DNA of 64,000 bases from Gymnogyps californianus (lineage: Eukaryota > Chordata > Aves > Accipitriformes > Cathartidae): contig NC_059474.1 of assembly GCF_018139145.2 (NCBI RefSeq), forward strand, positions 43,914,344-43,978,343, given 5' to 3'. Below, piece by piece: positions 25,331 through 39,100 of this stretch. The position numbers and the translations under genes are program-made. The notes beneath the pieces are model-generated. The model had not been told where the DNA came from. It searched no databases and was given only the letters and a program-made list of their open reading frames with translations. The first letter of the stretch is position 1. Each line of letters begins with the position of its first letter.

Positions 25331-26877
25331 TTGCTGATGTATTAGATACTTTATATGAATAGTCTACTGGATTCTGTTCTAGTTAGTTTAAAAAATTTAA
25401 AAGCTGAAGTGGATGACAGTGAAAAAAAATTCTGACTAAAATGCCCTCTTTAACATAAAAATACATAATTAAATACAGAAATTGACCAGTTCTCCAAGAG
25501 ACTGGAATAGTTAAAAAACCAACCAAACAGGTGCGACACAGATGCTTACTAGCTATTTTACACACATTTAGTCATGCAGGTGCATGCACCCACACAGATA
25601 CATTTTTATGATATAAATTATCTGTCCTAGCTGTTCATTCTGGAATCTGCCCACTTTTGAAAATGTTGCTCACCCTTCATATTGTATTGTTAAGTTTGTT
25701 GAGAGTAAAGTTTCTTGGTTGGAGACGACAATAGAAAAGAAGTTGTCAGTGGAACATGTCCTGTGCAGTTTCCCTTCTCCAGGACACAAGCTCTTCTGTG
25801 AGCTAGAATGGGGAGGGCTGGGGGGTGGATTAGGACATATAAATAAGGCTTACACTTCTGCACGAGTGACTAAAAAATATGTGGCTCAATGAAGATGATT
25901 GTTTTAAAGGGAGTGGAGAAAGAATGAGTGAAGTATTTTGAAATTGTGAAAAAGAGATCAAGCTTTAATGGGTTTGTTCCAGAGGAAGAATAGAGACTGC
26001 CAGCTTTTATTTTATTTTTTTGAGCAATTATTTTAACTTACATTAACAGTACCCAGAATAGCAGGTACCATATTATGAATCAGTATAAATGCATTTTTAT
26101 GTACCTTTTTTTGAAAGTTTAGTTGCAGCAGTGAACAAAAAGGAAATATGGCAGTACTTTTTTTATTTGTCATATGGTTCTAACTTAGTATTAGATGTTT
26201 CTTTGCTTATCAGAACTTTATCTAGCGTAACTGCAACCATTGCAGGGCAACTTGACACTCAGTGCTAATGTACCAGAGCTTAGTAATATAAAATGCTGTG
26301 AACAGCGGCACATCTGAACAGAAGCCTGGTAACAGGCTTTACACAATTGTCCCTGATTCATCAGTGTGGAGACTTCTGAGCACTCGTGAGAGTGGGTATT
26401 TCTTGGGTAGAAGCAACCTCCATGCACACAGCCACCTTAATTGTTGAAGCATTTGCTTGCAAGTTAGGAACCAGACTTCTAGACAGCCCATAACGTTCAG
26501 GGGTTTGAATCTAAACTCCTAATTACTTGTTTGGCCACCTACAGAAAAACCTTCTCTCTATCCTTCTTACTGAAGTGGTAGATTCATGGGGCCAAATGGA
26601 ACAAATATACAAGAAGATTCCTCTTGTGACCATCCACCTGTAGCTACCCATTCTGCTTTTCATGTTGTATAGTGAATCTTAAATGGCAAATACAGGCCCT
26701 GGGAGAAGAAACAAAAATTTGAGATTTTTATTTTTCAGGACGTCCCCATCAGGTTACTGAGGTAGGCTGTTTCTTGTTTATTCTCTCATTTTTATTCATG
26801 AATCTCAGATTGTTAGCTGCACAATGCTTCATTTTCTTGTTGGAGTTAAAAGGTGTTTATTCTCAGTAGGTATGTTG

Positions 26878-26927
26878 CATAGCAAGACAGGGATGTCTTG
26901 CTATGAATCCACAGCAGTGTGGATTCA
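26878..26927. repeat. two adjacent perfect stem-loops with tetraloops
   Basis: The first stem pairs 26878-26889 with 26894-26905 (12 bp perfect, loop GGGA). The second pairs 26904-26913 with 26918-26927 (10 bp perfect, loop GCAG). The stems overlap by two bases at the junction. Both are exact on this strand and its complement. Two exact inverted repeats side by side are unusual in otherwise unstructured intron; possible origins are template-switch replication errors or a structured RNA. Confidence 0.85.
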
Positions 26928-29900
26928 AACCATCTGTGGCTGAGGAGGGCCTATATGCATGGATGCAAATTTTGGATGCTGATCACTGTACAATTTAGGC
27001 AAAAAATAACTGCTATCACTGTTAACTGTAATTAAACATTTATCTGGATTCCATGTTAGCTGACAGTATCAACTGAGTGTTTATGTGCTCTGCCTTGCTC
27101 TCCTCCCTGCTGTTTCTGGAAATTGTGGTGCTGGGATTCTGCTCATCTCTCTAGACCCAACAGATTTCTCAGTGAGAAATTCTGCTTTAGGAGGTGAGAA
27201 ATCACCATCTTTCAAAATGAAGAAATAAAGACACTGATGGTCTTTAGGTATCTTCAGGAATTGTGTGGTTTATCAAAGCAGGCAATGAGTCATTCCCTTC
27301 TAGGTTTCTGTCTGCCTAGGGTTGTAACCTAGGCATTTGACCTAATTATTAATATTTTAGTTAAAACTTTTAGATAATTTATATTTTTCTCCCCCCATTG
27401 TCAAATGTGAAAACTTTGTAGGCAAAGAAGTCAGACCTGCCTTTTAAACTAGAGGAATTAAACCACTCATGGCATACTCAAAACATAGCTTAAGTTTTGG
27501 TAAGTGTAGTAAAGCAAAATGTCTAGCTGGTTCTTATTTTGCCCATCAGAAATGAATCACAAACTTTGGAGGAGGGAAATAGAATTTAAGTCTGAAAACT
27601 TTGTCCTTAACCTTTTTTCCGCTTTCATTTTACTGAGAATGGGAAATTAGGAATGTGTCAGAATGCACTCAGCAGATTGTGAAATAATGGTAATTTACTG
27701 TGGTTTCTGCCACAGAGCTCCTGTTAAGAGGATTCCTATGTTATATTTTGCTAATCTTGGTTTCCTATTATATTCCCAATAAAAATGTTCTGGCTAATGT
27801 CAGTTTCCGGGAGTGCTAGCTGTAAATTAACTTACAGAAGAGATGATGGGAAGCTTTACTGAATTGCTCTTCCAAATTTGAATTATAAATAAATAGATCC
27901 ATTAGTAATAATTGAATCAATTCTTTTAATATTAATTGGTTCCTTAGCATGTGAGAATAACAAATCCGTATCCATCTAAAAGTCACAGGTGATCCTAATT
28001 CTGTTCCATAATTTTTCAGCAGAGAGCAAATTATTTTTCATTTACAATATAAGTTCTTAGAGAAATAGTAGATGTTACAAAGCATTTTATACTTTCGTAA
28101 TACTTTTTGTGACAATGATATTTTTCTGCTTGTTGAAATTTAATTAACACAACATTTGATATTATTTTAGGCAAATAGATGGACAAATGTAAAGTAGGCA
28201 TATAGGCAAATAACCTATAGCAAGCACACTTGTGAATATTAGGAACTAAATAAAGCTGAATCAAGTTAATAAAGCTAAGATCAGACCTGCATCTTTAGAA
28301 GCTGGTTGTATCTGACTTTCTAGGAAGTCAGCTGATACATTATAGCCACTAATAAAGAAATTATTTCTGGCAATCCTTAAATAAACATATTGCTTACATC
28401 TAGAGTCTCCTCACCATAGTGGAAACCATCACTGATTTTTAATGACAATATAATTGTGCTGTACAATCTACATTTTCACTTCAATTATGGAAAAAAAAAG
28501 GCCTCTAGCCTTCATAATTGGGAAGATACTTTAATAAACGTGAATTGGATAAAAACTCAGATTGATGTCTGTGTCATGCTGAAGAAAATAGCTCTGAGGG
28601 ATACATAAATGGCTCCACAGTGGGATTTTGACACTTGTGATATTTTTGGTGTGAACATTGTACTGTTTCATAGGTGCTTATTTTAGCAGAAAAGGAAAGG
28701 AACATGTGGTGTTGTCAGTGCAAGTCTGCATACTCTGAGTGAGCTGGGGTGAAGCAGGCACGTTTTGTCAGGGATTGCTAGAAGATGCAGTGAAGAATTA
28801 AAGACTCAATGCCATGTATTTCCTGAGTTACATGCTTAGATGAAATCAATGGCACTTTTCCTGGAATAAATTTATGCATTTTCACAGTAGTTCAAGATAT
28901 TTAAGATGACTCCATGTAGAGACTGGACATAATCAGATATGTCCCTGCATTGTAAGGGGAGTCCAGTTCTTCCCCAGCATGAAAAACTGCAGACTATGGT
29001 TTTGGAAAATGTTTTTCGTGTGGTTTAGCCTTCATTTTCCATGAAAATTGTCCATTTGTCTGTTCCAAGTATGAAGTAAAACAGGTTTAAAAAAAAGGCG
29101 AGCCATTTCCATGCTTTCATAAATATCTAATTATTTTTAGTCCTTTCAAAGCTGGGAAAATCACTTCTGCAATCCCTACGTTTACCATTTTTAAAAAGCA
29201 GGTTAAAAATTAAAAATGTGAGATTGTGCAAAATAGATTGATAAAATTTAGATCCTATGTACTTCATAGTATAGGGTTGACTACAGCATGTGATATTGGA
29301 AGAAAAAAGAGAAAGACTTGCACTGCTTTTCACAGTTTCTAGCAACATTTCTTTCTGTATTTTATCCTCTGGCTTGCAAAGTTATAGTATCAGTCCAGGC
29401 AGACATTGACCCTTCAGGTAGTTGACTTTTTTACATTCCAAAAATCTGTATTTATATATCAGTGATTTATTTGGTCTCTCCCTTGCTGTTGTAAGATACT
29501 GAAACTTTTCAAAAAATGTGTCCAAGGACACACATTCTTCTGTGACTTCTGCATCTCTAAAACTGGTTCAGTAACTAAGAAATTCTCGCAGAAAAGTATT
29601 GGAAAAAGTGAGGCCATGTATCACGCGTAAGATGAGGAAAAAAGACTTGTAGGGGGCGCATAGCTGACAGAGAACAAGAAGTCCAGCAGGTCACTGAGTG
29701 ATAATGTGAATTAATGTTAATGGCGAGACCATGAGTGTTGAACATGCCTTTGAATCTAAAGATGGCCTTGTGATTTTGGCACCCACGACTCTACAGGGTT
29801 ACTCACTCTGCTCACATAGTAGCCGCTGTATTAACACAGTCTCATAGCCATTCTTGCTGTTTAATGAATGTATGCCACACCTGGGGTGATCAAGAGTTTC

Positions 29901-31020
29901 ATGCAGGGCATGATAACCACTGAGCCAGCAGATACTGGAAGATTACATTGGTGTTGTAAGGTTTGGATATACTCTAGAACTGATTATGTGTCCTGACTTC
30001 CAGTCCAAGTGGTGTATGTAAACCTTTGGTAGGAGAGGGCCCAGTCTAGCCCAGGAAATGGTTCACTTTGGAAATGTCCACAACAGTTCTCTCACTCAGA
30101 CTCTCCTGTCAATGGTTCGCTGTAAAGAAATACCTCTGAGAAGTTAGTGAACTCACTGGTACATTCTTCAATGTCTAATGGGTAGAGATGGTGTCAAAAA
30201 TCCCTTAAAATTCTTCATTTCTCTGCAGATGGACAGAGCTACCAAGACAAAGTCTTATGTCTTAAATACACAGGTGCGTGCACACAAACAGAAGTTTTGT
30301 TCAGTACTTCACTTTGGTTTATAAAACAAACTCTGACCCTAAAAGAAACAGCCAATCAACCCCAACTTCTCTGTTCCATAGCAAATGAAACAAACAATAT
30401 GCGTATGCACAGAATGTGTTGTCAGTCAGCCACATGTATGGATAAGTCCTTCCTTTTTGTAAGGTGTTAGATTTTCTTCAAAGAAAATTCTTAGAGGAGA
30501 AAAAGGGACAGAAAACAGCTGAGTGATATCAACATAGAGCCAGGAGGGGTTGCCTTGCAGATATTCTGTTGTCTTGCACAACTGATTTCTAACATTAGGT
30601 TCTCACCAATGAACACCTATTGTTACCTTTCATTTAAAAGGTACAATTTGTGAATGGGTGCTGCACAGAAATGTATTTTTTAACACAGAATTCTAAGCAA
30701 TCTGGTTTATCTTTGGTGGAAAAAGCCAGTTAAATACATAAGGAACCTTATGGAACATCAGTACTCAATGCAATTCTTACAGTCTCTTTTTTTTCTCAAC
30801 AGTTTGCTTTCTGATAGTGCTGTCAAAATCCAGCTTTTCTTTCTGTCATCACTTATGTGTTCAAAGCCATTTTCTAATTTGATTTCCTAGTGAAATCTCT
30901 TAGAGTTCCACTGATTTTTATTTTTTATTGTTTTTAAACCTTAAAATGTTTTCATTTACTTGCATGTGTGGGTTTTTTTGGAGGGATGTATGATGTGTGT
31001 GTGCAGCTCTTTTTTTAATC

Positions 31021-31043
31021 TTTTTTTTTTTTTTTTTTTTTTT
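31021..31043. repeat. T homopolymer, 23 bases
   Basis: An uninterrupted run of 23 T, preceded by a separate 7-T run. It could be the reverse-strand poly(A) of an old retroposed transcript, but no recognisable body is attached. Confidence 0.9.
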
Positions 31044-33981
31044 AATTTTAATGGAATCTTCGACTCTGGCCCTGATGTTCTTTTCTAGGGGTCTGATTCT
31101 AGCAATAAACTAGATGTCCTCCCTAGTTCGATACCCATCTTTATGTTGTTATAAAGGCAAAGTGTGATAGTACCATCTCTCAGTTGTAAAGTTGTTTTTT
31201 GCCTGTAACATTGCCAAAAAGATATGTTATGACTTGATAAATTTTGATGGAATTGTCAAAACACGCCTTCAGAGTCCCAAGAACTTGGGAAAAGAAATAA
31301 CCATTTCAACGGGAATGGCAAGTTACATGATCTCCTCCATTCATCCCTTTTCCTGAAACACGTTTTCTACTTGATACTGAACTCAGCATCCTTATGTGAT
31401 TCCAGATTTCTCTTGCTCATGTATTTTTATTCCATTAACCTATTCAGTTTTGGAAAACAGTTATCTGAAGATATGCCAATATCATATTCCAGTATTGCTA
31501 CCTTAGTGTCTCCATCAGGGAACATCTGGGAAGAGGTACTTGGACCAGTACATTAAGTGATAATCTCTTCATGCTTACTAGGGGATGACATTACATTCTG
31601 CCTGACTTTAAGCAGAGAAAGTATTTGACGTGGATTCTAAAATCTAAAGTATATTGGAGAAGGATACTGAACATGCTCTCATTAATTTTGACTCCACTCT
31701 ATTATCCTAATTCAGTCATTTTTTGCTGCATTTGCTTCCCATTTGTTTAGAGTTGTAATCAGACTTATTCTGGATGACTCATTGTGGTTTTATGGCAAGT
31801 TTGCTGTAGAAGTAAAAATACCTGGAAGAGGAATGCATCTTTGCATATGTCTTATGCTGTAATTAAAAAAAAATATTTCTTTCTGTCTGCATTGAGTTAC
31901 TCCTATATTAATGATTCCATCACTTTTCTGCTTTGTTGGTAATATGATGTATATATTTTGCGCAGCTGAATATATTGTTAAGAAGGAAATAAAACTGAAA
32001 GAGTCACTGCTTAGACTATATTCAGTCATACTTAGCACCACAAAGTCATGTGTCAAAACTGCAACTAATGATCATCCTAGTTGTTTCCTGGGTACATGGT
32101 TAGTCAGCCTTATGTTAATATCATCTGGCAGTTCACATAGATGTGTGGTTAAAAGTTTACTTTTGATCATGAAGAACAGAAGAAACATAACTTTCCTTTC
32201 AGAAAATATGTATACAAATATATATTTCATAAGCCAATGTGAAAACTGGGGAAAGAGCATTTCTGAAGTACAACTGAAGACTGGGCAGTAATGTGCTAAA
32301 GTGAAGATGAACACAGGAAAACTGAATTCTAGTTGTTCATAGCTTTCATGCTTGATTTTGCGATTTAGGTTTTTCAGTAGTGTCTCTTTTGAGCTAGGCT
32401 TTGGTGTTTAACTTATTAGTGTGGGTTGTTTGTGGTTTTGGTTTTTTTTAAGGGATGTTAAACTTAAAAAAAAAAAAAAGGGAAACCTATAGGAATAAAA
32501 AAAATAATTTTGGAATATTTAGATCTACCTGAAAGACACTAGGGAGATCAGAGAAGGGAGAAGTTGATTGTTTCTAGTGAGAGCATAAATTGGCAGAAAC
32601 TTTTCTGTATTGTCGCATAGGCATGTTTACTCAAGAGATATGCTATACAAATTTAGTAATAAGTAACAAACAGGATTTATTTGGCTCTTCTAGTATTATA
32701 GCCATAAATTAGTATTTGTAGTTCAAAGTGTAGTTCAAAAATGAGTATGGATTAATGACTAAAGGACCAGCTACAAAAAAACCCACGAAGCAGAAATAAG
32801 AGACCTAGAATATTGCAGGTAGAATTTGTATTTAAGGACAGTCATACAAATCAGTCACCTGCATATTGTAGTATATTTTTTTTTACTAAAATCTCATCTG
32901 AGTTATAATTTCTCAGTAAATTCAGACAGTGTCATTGTTCACCACTTAATGTTGAGTGGGAAGAACCCAGTTGTGTCTTAATAAGCAGGAAAGGGAAACT
33001 ACTTTCAAGGTAGTAATACCAGTATTTGGGGATTACAGTGAGAAAGTGGCAATTGTTTAAAGAATGTGGTGGCGAGTACTTTCTCAGCTACACAACAGCA
33101 GAATTTAGCGAATGGAAGCTTTTCCTCTTCTCTGGGTTAATTTTTGGACCAGCACATCACCGTTTATGTCTTATTGAATTATTACTGTGCAATGCAGCTT
33201 AGTAGATATTATTATTTCATAGTAGGAATGACAAGAAATGGATTGAGTGGAAGTACTTTTTTTTATATTAGCATCCTGGCTCACAGCTTTTAAAAAGATC
33301 TTGTATGTGGGAGATGTGGCAGCCAACATCTGAATGAACGAATGTTCCAAACTCCTGATCAAATGTCATTTGCCTTTCTGACTTATTTTTCATTACTTTT
33401 TGGCTTACGGTTTTATTGTGATTTCAGAAATGCCGTGGCTTCTGATCTATACAAATCACAAACCTAATTCTGTTTAGAAGTGACGTGACTGAAATGGAGA
33501 ACTGTAGGCAACAGGATCCAATTCAGAATTGTTTTCTTTGGGAATTTGGTGCTCTGAATGACGTAACGGGTATGCAAACTTCCTGAAAGTCCTAAGCAAA
33601 TTCTAATATTGAAAAAGTGTTTTCAGCTACAGTAAAAACCAGCAGCCTTTGATTGCCTTTGTTACAAATGTTGGCCAGGAGAGAGTTGGATAGGGTACTT
33701 AGTATTTTTATAAATAAAAAACAGTGGTATTGTATGAGAATATACAGAAATATCCATGTTTCATGAAGAGCCATTTTCCTTGGTAAGGAATTTTGCACTG
33801 CTTCATTTTGCATTATCATTGAGTGTGTGACATTTTATCCTGGTGAAAATCAGTGCCTTTCAGTCTGACATGCTGTACAAGCAGCAGGCCACGTATTTGG
33901 TGGGTTTTATGTGTGGTGTGTTTCTTTTCTTAATTGCATGTTTCTAGATAATTGTTAACAATTTTCTAAAATTATTTTTAG

Positions 33982-34096
33982 CTTTAGATCCGGCTAAAGA
34001 TCCATGTTTAAAGATGAAATGTAGTCGCCATAAGGTCTGTGTTGCACAGGATCAACAAACTGCTGTTTGCATTAGTCACCGAAGGCTTACGCACAG
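33982..34096 (+). CDS. SPOCK3: SPOCK3 (testican-3) internal coding exon, 115 bp
   Basis: The acceptor is TTTTTAG and the donor ACAG|GTAAAT. With the G carried from the upstream exon it reads ALDPAKDPCLKMKCSRHKVC and then 18 further complete codons ending ISHRRLTH, leaving AG for a split Arg codon (phase 2). The cysteines of KDPC, MKC, KVC and AVC open the follistatin-like cysteine-rich region that precedes the Kazal-type module in testicans. ALDPAKDPCLKMKCSRHKVC is the SPOCK3 version; SPOCK1 has KVKCSPHKVC. A small difference from mammals (VAQDQQ instead of IAQDSQ, from memory) fits an avian orthologue. The reading frame is intact. The following exon, which should begin with one base completing Arg and then code for the Kazal part, was not found up to position 64000, so the downstream intron exceeds 29.9 kb. 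Confidence 0.95.
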
Positions 34097-36159
34097 GTAA
34101 ATACTTTAAAAATTAATCCTATAGACTTTTTTTATAGTGTTTGTGACTGACTGTAAACCATAAATGCACTATAATTAGTTTAGTTATTTAACAACATATG
34201 AGCAGAGTAGGAGTGGATTTTAGAAGTAATTATGTACGCATAATTTGATTAGAATGTTTAATATTTAATTTTTTTGATAGGCTGGTAAACTAGAGGGTGT
34301 ACATATTTAAACATTGCAAGTTGCTGATACAAATACATTTAAGGAAATACCTACTGTGTCAGTACCAAATGAATGTAACGATTATGATAATGTCCTGCTG
34401 CTGTACATTACTTTGGCTTCATCACTTCTTATGTGAAGCTAGAGACCTCAAAACTGCCTGTTAAAGTGTAAGTAATGGCCTGTTACAGTGTAAGTTGTTG
34501 GGTTTTTTTCCTTCTTTTTTTCTCTCCTTCTATGCATTCCAATTTTCTTTGCATTCTGGACTGGTTAAATATAAGGAACAAATATACGATAAAGTTATTC
34601 TGGAATCTGAATGTAGATGATTTTCATTCTTACCTGTTTTTTCGGAGAACAGTTCCAGATCGTCCATTTATGGAGGTCTTAGAGTGGCAAAATATTAATG
34701 TGCTTCTGTGGCTGTATCTGGGGCAGAAAGTGAAGGTGTAGGGGCCCGAACCATACACTTTGTTGAGTCATGAGATTGTTGTTGGCCGAGGAGATGGGGT
34801 CCAGCTGCATTTTTGACTTGGGATTGTTCTTTTTTTTTGCACTTCATTGTGGGAAACAGAGCATAGTAGAAAGGCTAAACTTCAGTAACTTGATTGAAAT
34901 AAGTGTGTGTTAAAGTGCTTTGCTCAGTAGGCGCTGAAAAGAGCGAAGGAAAATAAGAGACTTTATTGTCTGATGTAAGAAGACCATGTCAGGCTTTTTA
35001 GAGAGCCGGTACAGTTTTATGAATGATATAAGGAATGTTCCTCCGAGTGTCTAGTTATGTTAAATACACCCATCTGTAGCTTTTCAAACAAGCAAGATAG
35101 TACATAGTGAAAGGAAAAGTTTAAACTAGTCTTGATCTGCAGCTGTAGTGCATTATCTGTAGAGCTAAACTGTTTATATCAAACAATCTCAGTGTAGAGG
35201 TACACATTTGGGTTTGATAAAGTGTTGTATAAGGTGCAAGAATTATTATCAGACAAAGCTAGGTAGTCTAATTTCAACTGCATGCGAACTGTCAGGGGAA
35301 TATGTCAGTGTCAACTGTGAAAAGACAACACAATCATTTGAAATTTCTGAGAGGTATTATACACATTATTGAACAGTGAAAAAATGACATCTCCAAGTTA
35401 AGTATACGTGCAGCAGGTAAGGACTGAAAACTTTTTTAGACTAGATGAAGCTGCATACAGTGGTTGAATTAATAAACGTATTGACATCTGCCTTCATACC
35501 TGTATATTCCTCCCACAGTCCCTGACACTCTTATAGAATGGTAATATTTTAAGAGGCAGAGCTTGTCTGAATATAATACAGTCTCATAATGGGAAACTTT
35601 GGAATGGCAGCAACTTGGTGATTGTAATAAGCACTGCAAGTCTAGTCTTGTAAGCTAGAGGAAGCAATTTTCTACCTACCTGTCCTGAGCCAGTACAGGG
35701 ATTTCCCAAGTTTAGATCTTCCTGTTCCCCCAGATTACCAGGTTCAAGGAGAAATCAATTGCTTTGTGCTTTCTTTCTGAAGAGATTTTCTTCATGCAGT
35801 CTCTGACCTTTCTGTAGTATGGTGGGATAAGAGTATGAATAGCATATTCACAAGCAGTCATGTCTGCTGGTCTCTTTACCACTGTTAATTTCTTTAGCCC
35901 AGGATTTTATTCCTTCACTGATATCTACAATTTGCATATTGATTTTCAACAGAGCCATCTGTTTTTCCAAGTTCCCAAAGGACTAGTCCACTCATTTGTA
36001 AGTCTTGGTAAAAATTAGATGAGAACGGTTGTATTATCAACTGTCAGGTTATATTATCTACCTGTATACATTTCTAATATATCAGTTATGTGTATTCAGT
36101 CTGTTGGGAATAAATCTTTACAAAATTTCATCCCAGTAATTTTACCTTGCCACTTCGTC

Positions 36160-36182
36160 TGTGTGTGTGTGTGTGCGTGTGG
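36160..36182. repeat. (GT)n microsatellite
   Basis: An alternating TG run, interrupted once by GC near its end. Confidence 0.85.
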
Positions 36183-39100
36183 TGTTCTTCAAAGATCAGA
36201 TAATTTGAGTAATTTTTTTTTTTTTTTAAGAAAAGGCAGTTGGGGATGTGTTCTGGAAAAATAGTTGAGATCTTTTTCATGGCTTACTGGGAACTCTTCA
36301 TAAAGAACTTGCCCATAGATTTCCATTTGGACATATTTGCTGTATAGATCCATAGATGTTCCCAAGACTCTTGCATAGGAAAAGTAGTTTTAAGCATGTG
36401 AACTGATACAGTGGCAAAGACTGTCCTCGAGAGACAGTCAGGGAAGAGGAGACTCTGCATACCTCCAAGATAAATAAAAGGTTTATGGGCACCTTTGGGC
36501 TACTCCAGGGAAAGAAGCATGAAATGCAGTTATAGCTGAATAGATTATTCTGTAGTGTCATCAAGTTGAAATCTCAGATTTACAGTTAAATTCTCTGTTA
36601 TTAGAAGCAGCATTTCCAAGCAGCCCTATTATGTTGTTCATAAATTTCTGTATATAAATTCTGTTACTCTTTGAAGTAATAGCATAGACAGAGAGGTTGC
36701 TAGTCAGTGAATGCTGATAATAGTATCAAATGGAGAAATCACATTAGTAATTTCTTTTGTTGTTTTGTTAGAAATTGACTTGCAGAAAAAACACTTAGGC
36801 ATGGACATTCTGTTATTCAGTCCATGCTGTTCCAGGTGTTTTTATCTGTACAGTACAATTTCCAAACTGTTGTAGCCCTGTGTGGATTACTGAGGGTACC
36901 TCAGTACCACACAATGAAGCATGTGATCGGTGGATATCCCAGCCATCTGCAAGGCTGTTAGTCATGTGATGTGACGTGGTCCCAACAGGATTAATTAACG
37001 TGACAGTATGCTCTACTGATGTGATGATTCTGCCTGTGCTTTCAGAAGTATTAAAATTTGTATTAGCTGGGGGATCTCAGCACTGTGCTCTTGCTGCAGT
37101 GTGCTTGCCTTTACGTGGTTTCAAAACGAGCTACTGCATCTCACTGTCCTTTTCATGGTGGTGTGGGTCAGGCAAGCCTATGGTTTTGCTATTTCTTCAG
37201 TTTCCATGGCAGCAGAGATCATGGTTTCCCCTCAGTCTCGAGGTATTGCACACAAGGCTCATTTCCTTTTCTGGGAGACTGCCAAGATGGCAAGTCCTCT
37301 TCTAGCACGCTTCTGCAGTGCTACAGCATCCTGATTCAAGAGCTTCCTTTATGTACTGTCCTGGAAAGACTGAACAGTATTTGACAAAAAAGTGAAATAA
37401 GTGTTGTAGATCATTGGTCATGAGAGTAGTTTGGAGTACCAGAGCTTTAGAAAGTATGGGGGCATGGTTAGAGGTGCCAGATTTTTGTTGGTAGCAGGTA
37501 ATTGCATTTGCATCTCTGCTGGCTATAACTGTGTTGGAAGCTGTATTCTGTGTGCTGTGCTCTTAGCTGTGTCCTATGAAAGAAAGAGGAAGTACTTTAA
37601 GAGGGGAAAACATGCAGGATATATATTAATGTTATTTATCCAAGTATTTCCATGTGGATTGCTGTGGGAAGGGAGTAGCTGCCTGCACTAGAATGCATGA
37701 TAAACAAATAATTCAGTCTGGTGTAAAACAGAATTTTTCATTGATTCTGTGAAACTCCGGAGATTGACATTAACTTTTCCTTTTGCCTAAATAGTGTTTT
37801 ACCATCCCTTTGTGCTTTCCAATTTATCTTTATTGGTTAAGTGATAGGCTTTATGGGGAAAAAAAAAAACCTATAAAGTGTCTGTACATGCAATAATGAA
37901 ATGCTTTGGAGTATACCTCATTCAGTTACAAATACAACTTGTAGAATATCGGAATACAGTATTGCCAGTACTGTGGTACAGTGATGTGAACGTTAGGGGG
38001 ACAAGCAGGATATTCATCATACTAATAGAAATTTGTCTACTTGTTTTAGTTTTCAATCACTTCACTTTCAGGAGATTTAATTATTTGAATTTGCAGTACT
38101 GAGAATCTCTGGGAACTATGAGTTTACTCCTGTGAGCTTGGGGAAGAGGAAAAAAGTTACATTAATATTCAGCCAGAAGAGAATTGGACAGGAAATAAAA
38201 AGGGATGCGTCAGAGGAGGAGAGCTGTAGGTGGTAATGGATATTTCAGAATACCTGCAATGGAATGTGTGCTCTTTGTATACACAGAGCAGCAGGTGGTA
38301 AAGATAAATCCTTAAATCTTCACGTACTTGTGGTTGCCACTTTGAGCAAAGAAAGAAAGAATTTGTGCTGACACCACAACATGTAGGAACTCATTAAGGC
38401 CATGGAAAGCTGGTCGCTAACCAGGCTCAGAAAAATTGAAAAGTTAGTCCAGCAATGAGCTATCATAGATTTGCATTCCTGATAAATAGTCTGTTAACTT
38501 CATCTTTGATTTGAAACAGACAATTGTAATATGAAGTGGCACATCATGTAATTAGCGCTAAGAATAACATTCTGTGAATCATAGGCTACTGTACTAAACT
38601 AAGCAGTGTATAGGTGAAGTTCTAAGCAAGTAGGTTAGCTGCAGGTGAAGAGCAGGACTCTAGAAAACTTGAAAAAATGGGGCAGGATTGCCACCCAGCA
38701 GAGACTTTTAATGTAAGCGTAAGAGTAGACATGGGATAGTGCCTGTGGTTTCAATTGGATTACATTTACTGGGATGCTTTTTTGTACTGCATGTTTGTCA
38801 AAACAAAAATATTTAAGCCTAATGCTTAAAGGTGAAAGAAAGGGGAGAGGGGGAAGCGACTGTCTGCTTCAGATGTATCTCTTTGCTTTTATCTCAAACC
38901 AGCTGCAGGAGACAATTTACAAATGAGATTAATTCAGTTGAGACCCAGTTTACGCAGTCCATTCCAAGATTCGACTGCTAACTGCAAGAAACTGGTGAAG
39001 TGATGACTTGCTCAGGAACATTTAGAAGTGTGTTTTGTGTATAAGCTCTGAAAATGAGGAAATTGCAAGACAGTTTTGGGCCAAAAATCATGTTCCAAGT

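Larger units (their letters stand above)
16425..33981 (+). other. SPOCK3: SPOCK3 intron, complete (17,557 bp)
   Basis: It begins GTAAGA and ends TTTTTAG, joining two phase-1 boundaries. It contains the candidate cassette exon at 19971-20075, which would divide it into 3,546 bp and 13,906 bp. It also holds the long hairpin at 18335-18394, the paired hairpins at 26878-26927 and a 23-T run at 31021. No LTR or CR1 element was recognised in it, which makes it cleaner of young repeats than the introns on either side. The remainder is AT-rich sequence with no supported gene. Confidence 0.8.

Noticed and set aside
27164..27180. 17-bp palindrome ATTTCTCAGTGAGAAAT
   Set aside because: It is perfect but short and isolated. 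Such palindromes are expected in 64 kb of AT-rich sequence.
31911..32291. 126-codon plus-strand frame
   Set aside because: It is intronic and AT-rich with no recognisable motif, and the opposite strand is also open.
36976..37384. Cluster of three overlapping plus-strand frames (77-109 codons)
   Set aside because: All three frames are open at once, which points to base composition and not coding. I could not identify an underlying repeat.
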